Source: an uncultured Clostridia bacterium (GTDB lineage: Bacteria > Bacillota > Clostridia > Christensenellales > CAG-138). Taken from it: 9,217 bases of DNA. Position 1 is the stretch's first letter, and every line of letters begins with the position of its first letter. This document shows, piece after piece, positions 6,867 to 9,217 of the stretch. The translations under genes were made by a program, and so were the position numbers. The notes beneath the pieces were generated by a model. That model saw only the letters and a program-made list of their open reading frames with translations, did no database searches and was not told where the DNA came from. The stretch covers positions 1-9,217 of the forward strand of contig CAMHDC010000031.1 in NCBI GenBank assembly GCA_946183765.1, given 5' to 3'.

Positions 6867-6910
6867 AAAAAAAGTACGTCCCTCTCTGGTAGTATGCGAA
6901 GGAGGGACGT
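6867..6910 (-). terminator. Intrinsic terminator after the cysteine desulfurase gene
   Basis: On the minus strand the arms ACGTCCCTC (6910-6902) and GAGGGACGT (6884-6876) form a perfect 9-bp stem with a 17-base loop. Two bases later comes a run of seven T (6873-6867). It starts 28 bases past the desulfurase stop. It also lies in the leader of the small gene that follows, so an attenuator role is possible. Confidence 0.85.
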
Positions 6911-6937
6911 GTACCATGCGGTCATTTTTATATTTTT

Positions 6938-8080
6938 TTATCCTCGAAGCCGCGCCACTGTTTTCTGCAGTACGTCAAGTACCCGGTCCACGTCGTCCTC
7001 CTTCGTGAATCGGCCCATCGACAGCCGAAGCGGCGCACAGCGCCTGCCGTCCAGCAATCCCATAGCCTGCAGCACATGGCTGGGTACGTTTGAACCGGCG
7101 GTACAGGCGGAACCGGCGGAGGCGGCGATGCCCTGCATATCCAGCAGCGCCAGCAGCTCGTCCGCAGATACATTCTCGAAGAGAAAACTGACGATGCCGG
7201 GCAGGCGCTCTATCGGATGACCCGTCAGCTGACAATCGGGAATAGCGGAAAGGATGCCGTCGATCAGCCTATGGGATAGATCATGGAGACGTACTTTCTC
7301 CTGTTCCATAGTCTCTATCTGCTCCGTAAGGGCTTCCGCCAATCCAACAGCACCCGCTACGTTCTCCGTGCCGGCCCTGCGATGCTTCTCCTGCTCGCCC
7401 CCAATGATCAATGAAGAAATGTTTGTCCCTTTACGAACATAGGCCGCGCCTGCTCCTCGGGGGCCGTGGAACTTGTGGGCAGAGATCGTCAGCAGATCCG
7501 CGCCCAGGGCCTGAACGTCCAGAGGCATATGACCTGCCCCCTGCACAGCGTCCACGTGAAAAAGAATGCCCCGTTCCCGGCACAGATTGCCGATACTGGA
7601 GACGGGCTGCAGAGTGCCCACTTCGTTGTTGGCCAGCATAACGGATACAAGGACCGTATCGGCGCGTATAGCTGTGAACAAGTCCGCCACGGACACGCGA
7701 CCGTATCCATCCACCGGCAAAACCGTCAGCTGGATGCCTCCCTGCTTTTCCATCACGTACAGTGTGTTCAACACAGACGGATGCTCCACCGCGGAGGTGA
7801 TCACATGACGTCCCCGTTCCCGGTTGGCTTCAATGGATCCTCGCAGCAGATAGTTGTTGCCCTCGCTGCCTCCGGAAGTGAAGACGATCTCCCCTTCCTC
7901 CGCACCGATGCAGTGAGCCACCTGGCCCCGCGCCCTTTCCAGGGCCTTTCTTGCTTCCCGGGCATAGCTATGGAGAGAGGAGGGATTTCCCTGCTCTCCT
8001 TCCATAAAAGGCAACATAGCCGCCAGCGCCCGGCGGGAAAGCCGGGTGGTGGCGGCGTTATCCAAATAGATGCGGTCCAT
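6938..8080 (-). CDS. Cysteine desulfurase, group I (NifS/IscS type)
   Basis: This PLP enzyme takes sulfur from cysteine as an enzyme-bound persulfide and leaves alanine. The sulfur goes to Fe-S clusters or to thio-modified tRNA. The protein has 380 residues, a full length. Visible marks are the N-terminal YLDNAATT, NPSSLH near residue 32, the PLP-stacking histidine H100 (VEHPSV), D177 in HVDAVQ, the Schiff-base lysine K203 in SAHKFHGPRG, and the catalytic cysteine C326 in the loop GSACTAGSNVPSHVL, whose length marks group I. It lies 10 bases after trxA, with a modest GGGAAAG ribosome site. No iscU/nifU scaffold, iscR, mnmA or thiI gene is next to it, so its acceptor cannot be read from context. 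Fe-S assembly and tRNA thiolation are both open. The downstream terminator closes the unit. Confidence 0.95.
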   Translation of the reverse strand: MDRIYLDNAATTRLSRRALAAMLPFMEGEQGNPSSLHSYAREARKALERARGQVAHCIGAEEGEIVFTSGGSEGNNYLLRGSIEANRERGRHVITSAVEHPSVLNTLYVMEKQGGIQLTVLPVDGYGRVSVADLFTAIRADTVLVSVMLANNEVGTLQPVSSIGNLCRERGILFHVDAVQGAGHMPLDVQALGADLLTISAHKFHGPRGAGAAYVRKGTNISSLIIGGEQEKHRRAGTENVAGAVGLAEALTEQIETMEQEKVRLHDLSHRLIDGILSAIPDCQLTGHPIERLPGIVSFLFENVSADELLALLDMQGIAASAGSACTAGSNVPSHVLQAMGLLDGRRCAPLRLSMGRFTKEDDVDRVLDVLQKTVARLRG

Positions 8081-8090
8081 GCTTTCCCGA

Positions 8091-8420
8091 TTACAGGACC
8101 TTATTGAGCATCTGCTCCAGTGCGGCCTTCGGCCGGGCGCCGATGGCCTTGTCCACGACCTCGCCCTTTTGGAAGAGCAGGAGCGTGGGGATATTCATGA
8201 TACGGTACCGCTGGGCGAGCTCGCCCATCTCGTCCACGTCTACTTTCGCGACGACGACTTTGTCCGCATACTGGTTGGCGATCTCCTCCACAATGGGAGC
8301 GATCATACGACAGGGGCCGCACCAGGTGGCCCAAAAGTCCACCAATACGGGGGTCCCTCCGGCGATCAGTTTGTCGAATGCTTCCTCAGAGCCGATGTGG
8401 ATCACGTTCTCGTTTGCCAT
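8091..8420 (-). CDS. trxA: Thioredoxin
   Basis: Thioredoxin is a small cytoplasmic dithiol reductant recycled by thioredoxin reductase. At 109 residues it has the normal size. The active site WCGPC places the redox cysteines at 34 and 37, with the buried aspartate D28 and the cis-proline P78 in NIPTL. A strong ribosome site (AAGGAG, about 7 bases before the ATG) supports the start. It lies 19 bases after aspS and 10 bases before the desulfurase, so the three genes are very likely one transcript. Pairing with a desulfurase fits reduction of enzyme persulfides, but that link is inferred from position only. Confidence 0.97.
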   Translation of the reverse strand: MANENVIHIGSEEAFDKLIAGGTPVLVDFWATWCGPCRMIAPIVEEIANQYADKVVVAKVDVDEMGELAQRYRIMNIPTLLLFQKGEVVDKAIGARPKAALEQMLNKVL

Positions 8421-8439
8421 AATTATTCTCCTTTTTCAA

Positions 8440-9217
8440 TTAGTCTTCCAGGTCCTTGAAGGAGATATGCAGCTCATCCAGCTGCTTTTGCTCCACGGGG
8501 TAGGGCGCGCCGGTCAGGGGGTCTGAGGCGTTCTGAACCTTGGGGAAAGCGATCACGTCACGGATGCTGCCGGCGCCGCAGATCAGCATGGCCAACCGAT
8601 CAAGGCCATACGCGAGGCCGCCGTGAGGCGGCGTGCCGTATTTGAACGCGTTGAGCAGGAAGCCGAACCGCTGCTGGGCGGCTTCCTCGGTGAACCCAAG
8701 GGCTTTGAACATGCGCTTCTGAAGCTCAGCGGAATGGATGCGGATGCTGCCGCCGCCGATCTCGTTGCCGTTGAGCACGATGTCGTAGGCCTTGGCCCTG
8801 ACCGCACCGGGATCGGTCTCGATAAGATCCAAATCCTCGTCCATGGGGCTGGTGAAGGGATGGTGCATGGCCATGAACCGGCCCTCCTCTTCGCTCCACT
8901 CGAACTGGGGGAACTCCACCACCCATAAGAGGGCGTAGGTGTTTTCAGGGATCAGCTTCAGCTTGTTGGCTACCTTCAGCCGAAGGGCGCCCAGGGAGGC
9001 CCAGACCACGCTGTTTTGGTCCGCCACGATGAACAACAAGTCGCCCTTCTCGAAGTTGGCTTTCGCCTCGATAGCGGCCACCTCTTCGGCGGAGAGGAAC
9101 TTGAGGATGGGGCTCTGGATGCCCTCATCCTTGTAGTTCATCCAGGTGAGGCCCTTGGCCTTATAGGTCTTGACGAACTCGCCCTCAGCGTCGATCTCCT
9201 TGCGGGAGTAGTGATGG
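8440..9217 (-). CDS. aspS: Aspartate--tRNA ligase, C-terminal part (5' end outside window)
   Basis: AspRS charges tRNA-Asp with aspartate and belongs to class IIb. The frame is open through the right edge. About 259 codons are present, against roughly 590 residues for a bacterial enzyme, so the anticodon-binding domain and motifs 1 and 2 lie outside. Visible parts are the end of the GAD insertion domain characteristic of bacterial AspRS (FEKGDLLFIVAD, then SLGALRLKVANKL), the HHPFTSP segment, the GGGSIRIH active-site strand, and motif 3 GLAYGLDRLAML followed by SIRDVIAFPK. The C-terminal tail is typical. An internal ATG at 9141 is not the start, because the coding pattern continues upstream of it (HHYSRKEID and on). 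It heads a likely aspS-trxA-desulfurase operon whose promoter is off the window. Confidence 0.97.
   Translation of the reverse strand, partial: HHYSRKEIDAEGEFVKTYKAKGLTWMNYKDEGIQSPILKFLSAEEVAAIEAKANFEKGDLLFIVADQNSVVWASLGALRLKVANKLKLIPENTYALLWVVEFPQFEWSEEEGRFMAMHHPFTSPMDEDLDLIETDPGAVRAKAYDIVLNGNEIGGGSIRIHSAELQKRMFKALGFTEEAAQQRFGFLLNAFKYGTPPHGGLAYGLDRLAMLICGAGSIRDVIAFPKVQNASDPLTGAPYPVEQKQLDELHISFKDLED

Noticed and set aside
6833..6925. N-terminal extension of the small protein, or a leader peptide, from the ATG at 6925.
   Set aside because: It reads through the terminator hairpin and U-tract and has no ribosome site. The ATG at 6832 has an acceptable one.
1..9217. A defence, mobile or otherwise new multi-gene system.
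   Set aside because: All ten genes are accounted for. Nine belong to recognised families, eight of them housekeeping genes, one small gene is unassigned, and no gap is large enough to hide more.

Overview
This window is a compact block of bacterial housekeeping genes, all read from the minus strand. Gene order and gene types point to a Gram-positive member of the Bacillota, most likely class Clostridia. The evidence is the run plsX-acpP-rnc-smc, a small four-helix membrane protein of the TIGR04086 type beside yajC, low-GC-style sigma-A promoters and strong Shine-Dalgarno sequences. Base composition is moderately GC-rich by eye, which suits an Oscillospiraceae- or Christensenellales-like lineage better than a classical AT-rich Clostridium. 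That finer placement is a guess. There is no mobile element, phage gene, tRNA, rRNA or CRISPR array, and no stretch over about 110 bases lacks a gene.

In the direction of transcription (high to low coordinate), the first unit is aspS (3' part only, cut by the right edge), then trxA, then a group I cysteine desulfurase. They are packed with gaps of 19 and 10 bases and end at a hairpin terminator (6867-6910). A small gene of 50 codons for a single-helix basic protein follows and has its own terminator (6638-6675). Directly behind that lies a good sigma-A promoter (6604-6632) driving yajC, which ends at a third terminator (6180-6202). A TIGR04086-type membrane protein gene follows.

The second half is the lipid, RNA and chromosome block. 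plsX has a promoter with a 17-base spacer (5652-5680). acpP has a separate, near-consensus promoter (4567-4595) whose -35 box contains the plsX stop codon. acpP is followed by a fourth terminator hairpin (4234-4262) whose U-tract nearly touches the Shine-Dalgarno of rnc. No promoter is visible between that terminator and rnc, so rnc-smc probably depends on read-through or on a start site inside acpP. rnc overlaps smc by 10 bases. The smc frame is open for 1177 codons to the left edge and lacks only its last few residues.

Functionally, PlsX and acyl carrier protein serve fatty-acid and phospholipid synthesis, RNase III processes double-stranded RNA, SMC organises the chromosome, and YajC assists Sec translocation. 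AspRS, thioredoxin and the desulfurase serve translation, redox and sulfur supply. I find no new biological system here. The points worth a second look are regulatory: the terminator against the rnc ribosome site, the acpP promoter embedded in the plsX stop, and the unrecognised small membrane protein between two terminators. Three gene starts were moved downstream of the longest reading frame because the Shine-Dalgarno lies inside or over the longer version.
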